This document shows, piece after piece, positions 5,050 to 5,934 of a stretch of 5,934 nt of DNA. The position numbers were made by a program, and so were the translations under genes. The notes beneath the pieces are model-generated. The model saw only the letters and a program-made list of their open reading frames with translations, was not told the DNA's origin and did no database searches. The stretch is taken from assembly GCA_029821415.1 (NCBI GenBank), contig JALGTJ010000066.1, positions 1 through 5,934 of the forward strand. Reading direction: 5' to 3'. The DNA comes from Candidatus Zipacnadia bacterium (GTDB taxonomy: Bacteria > Armatimonadota > Zipacnadia > Zipacnadales > Zipacnadaceae). Position 1 is the first letter of the stretch; every line of letters begins with the position of its first letter.

Positions 5050-5772
5050 ACGGAGATCATCGTGGGCTTCAATCGCCACATGGACCGACTGGGACTTGAC
5101 CTGGAGAAAGACTCCTTCGGGCCCGAAGAATTCCTGATCAAAGCAATAGGGAAGAGCGTGGCTATAGTTGGCGGCACGCCGAGGGGTGTGCTGTACGGCG
5201 TGAACAGCTTGCTGACTGACGAATGGGGCTGTCGCTGGTTTACGCCGCTGCTCAACCGGATTCCCGGGCATAAGCGGCTTACGCTGAGAACGCTGGAGCG
5301 TCGCTACCAGCCACCTTTCGAGTGGCGTGAGGCCCAATACTGGTCGGGACCGGACAACAATTGGACATTCCACAACTTCCTGAACCAGGACTTCGCCAAG
5401 CTGCGGCCCGAACAGGGCTGGCACCCGGGACTGTCCCATAACTACTTCGTGCATACCGCGCTCTCGCTCGTGCCGCCGGATAAGTACATGGAGGAGCATC
5501 CCGACTATTTCTGGACCGGCGAAGGCGACGAGCCCCGGTCCAACCCATGGGCCGCGGATAGAAAAGGTTGGATCGGACTTTGCCTGACCAATCCCGATGT
5601 GGCGAGAATCGCTGCGCAGTCGCTGCTCGAAGCCCGTCGCAAGCAGCCTGAAGGTGACCTCTACTATTGTATTTACTCCATGGATTACGGTGATTGGTGC
5701 GAGTGCCCACGCTGCCGCTGCCGGTGCACTGCTGTGGTGGATTGTGGTCTCATAGCAGAAACAGTGCAATAG
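5047..5772 (+). pseudogene. Internal fragment of a DUF4838-type (GH67-N-like) protein gene
   Basis: From ETEIIVGFNRH (5047 on) the plus strand encodes the N-terminal GH67-like domain and the start of the barrel of DUF4838 proteins: FGPEEFLIKAIGKSVAIVGGTPRGVLYGVNSLL, then DEWGCRWFTP, PFEWREAQYW, FHNFLNQDF, HPDYFW, GLCLTNPDVARIAAQSL and CIYSMDYGDWCECPRC, a CxCxxC motif the family shows at this place. These proteins are usually several hundred residues longer. Here the first 70-100 residues are absent and the in-frame ATG at 5014 lies in antisense hydrolase-pseudogene sequence, so it is not a real start. After CPRC (5715) the reading becomes RCRCTAVVDCGL and stops at 5772, with no downstream barrel. 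Both ends are therefore lost. The intact protein would be a putative exported glycoside hydrolase or carbohydrate-binding protein of unknown substrate. Confidence 0.8.
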
Positions 5773-5786
5773 CAAATCATCTCTAC

Positions 5787-5792
5787 AAGGAG
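5787..5792 (+). promoter_or_regulatory. Ribosome binding site of the right-edge gene
   Basis: AAGGAG lies 8 nt before the ATG at 5801 and fixes that start. A weak promoter candidate, TTGTGG (5742-5747), 17 bp, TGCAAT (5765-5770), lies upstream, within the tail of the DUF4838 remnant. Confidence 0.7.
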
Positions 5793-5800
5793 CGACTACC

Positions 5801-5934
5801 ATGGAGCTTAGTGAAGATTCTGTGCTTGATGATCTGTTAGCCCTATCCGGGTTGCGCGGCCATCCGGGTGCTCAGGCCGCAGTGGCGGCAGCAAATCTGT
5901 CCGGGGACGAAGGAATGATCAACTCCCTGGCTCA
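5801..5934 (+). CDS. Unrecognised protein, N-terminal 44 residues only
   Basis: An open frame begins at 5801 behind a good AAGGAG site and runs off the right edge. The visible part starts MELSEDSVLDDLLALSGLRG and continues HPGAQAAVAAANLSGDEGMINSLA. It is acidic, probably helical, and has no signal peptide, so a cytoplasmic protein is likely. I do not recognise the family. The gene lies 28 nt after the stop of the DUF4838 remnant on the same strand and may share no function with it. The start is well supported; the remainder is outside the window. Confidence 0.7.
   Translation, partial: MELSEDSVLDDLLALSGLRGHPGAQAAVAAANLSGDEGMINSLA

Noticed and set aside
4891..5802. Minus-strand open frame of 303 codons across the DUF4838 fragment
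   Set aside because: Only its last part, from 5049 down to about 4945, matches the hydrolase family. The rest is antisense to the well-recognised DUF4838 coding sequence.

Overview
The window looks like a bacterial chromosome or metagenome segment of moderately high GC. The most likely source is Armatimonadota or a neighbouring lineage of the Planctomycetes/Lentisphaerae type. This is inferred from three things: type IV prepilin-like proteins with the N-terminus FTLIELLVVIAIIAILAA followed by LFPVFAKAREKA, unnamed TIM-barrel glycoside-hydrolase-like proteins, and a DUF4838-type protein. No rRNA, tRNA, CRISPR or transposase gene was found.

Left half (1-3840): everything is on the minus strand and reads from right to left. 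A strong consensus sigma-70-type promoter (3812-3840) precedes a GntR/FCD-family regulator (3078-3773). After it come an intrinsic terminator (2840-2874), two tandemly duplicated prepilin-like genes (1965-2723 and 1010-1726) with nearly identical 64-nt leaders and a perfect Shine-Dalgarno sequence, and a TIM-barrel hydrolase-like gene that leaves the window at its left edge (837-1). That last gene is open from its start codon to the window edge. The order regulator, pseudopilin pair, carbohydrate-active-like enzyme suggests a sugar-responsive locus that makes surface or secreted products. This role is inferred from gene order and family resemblance.

Right half (3977-5772): this is a gene graveyard. 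It holds the first 64 codons of another possible TIM-barrel protein (4171-3977, minus), the frameshifted C-terminal part of a close paralogue of the left-edge hydrolase (5049-4439, minus), and an internal piece of a DUF4838-type gene (5047-5715, plus). The last two lose their N-terminal parts at the same base region near 5047, so this is a rearrangement breakpoint or an assembly join. A new plus-strand gene with a good ribosome binding site starts at 5801 and runs off the right edge; its product is not recognised.

No clearly new defence or mobile system is visible. The most interesting items are the duplicated prepilin cassette with its conserved leader, the regulator with an unusual recognition helix, and the shared breakpoint of hydrolase fragments.
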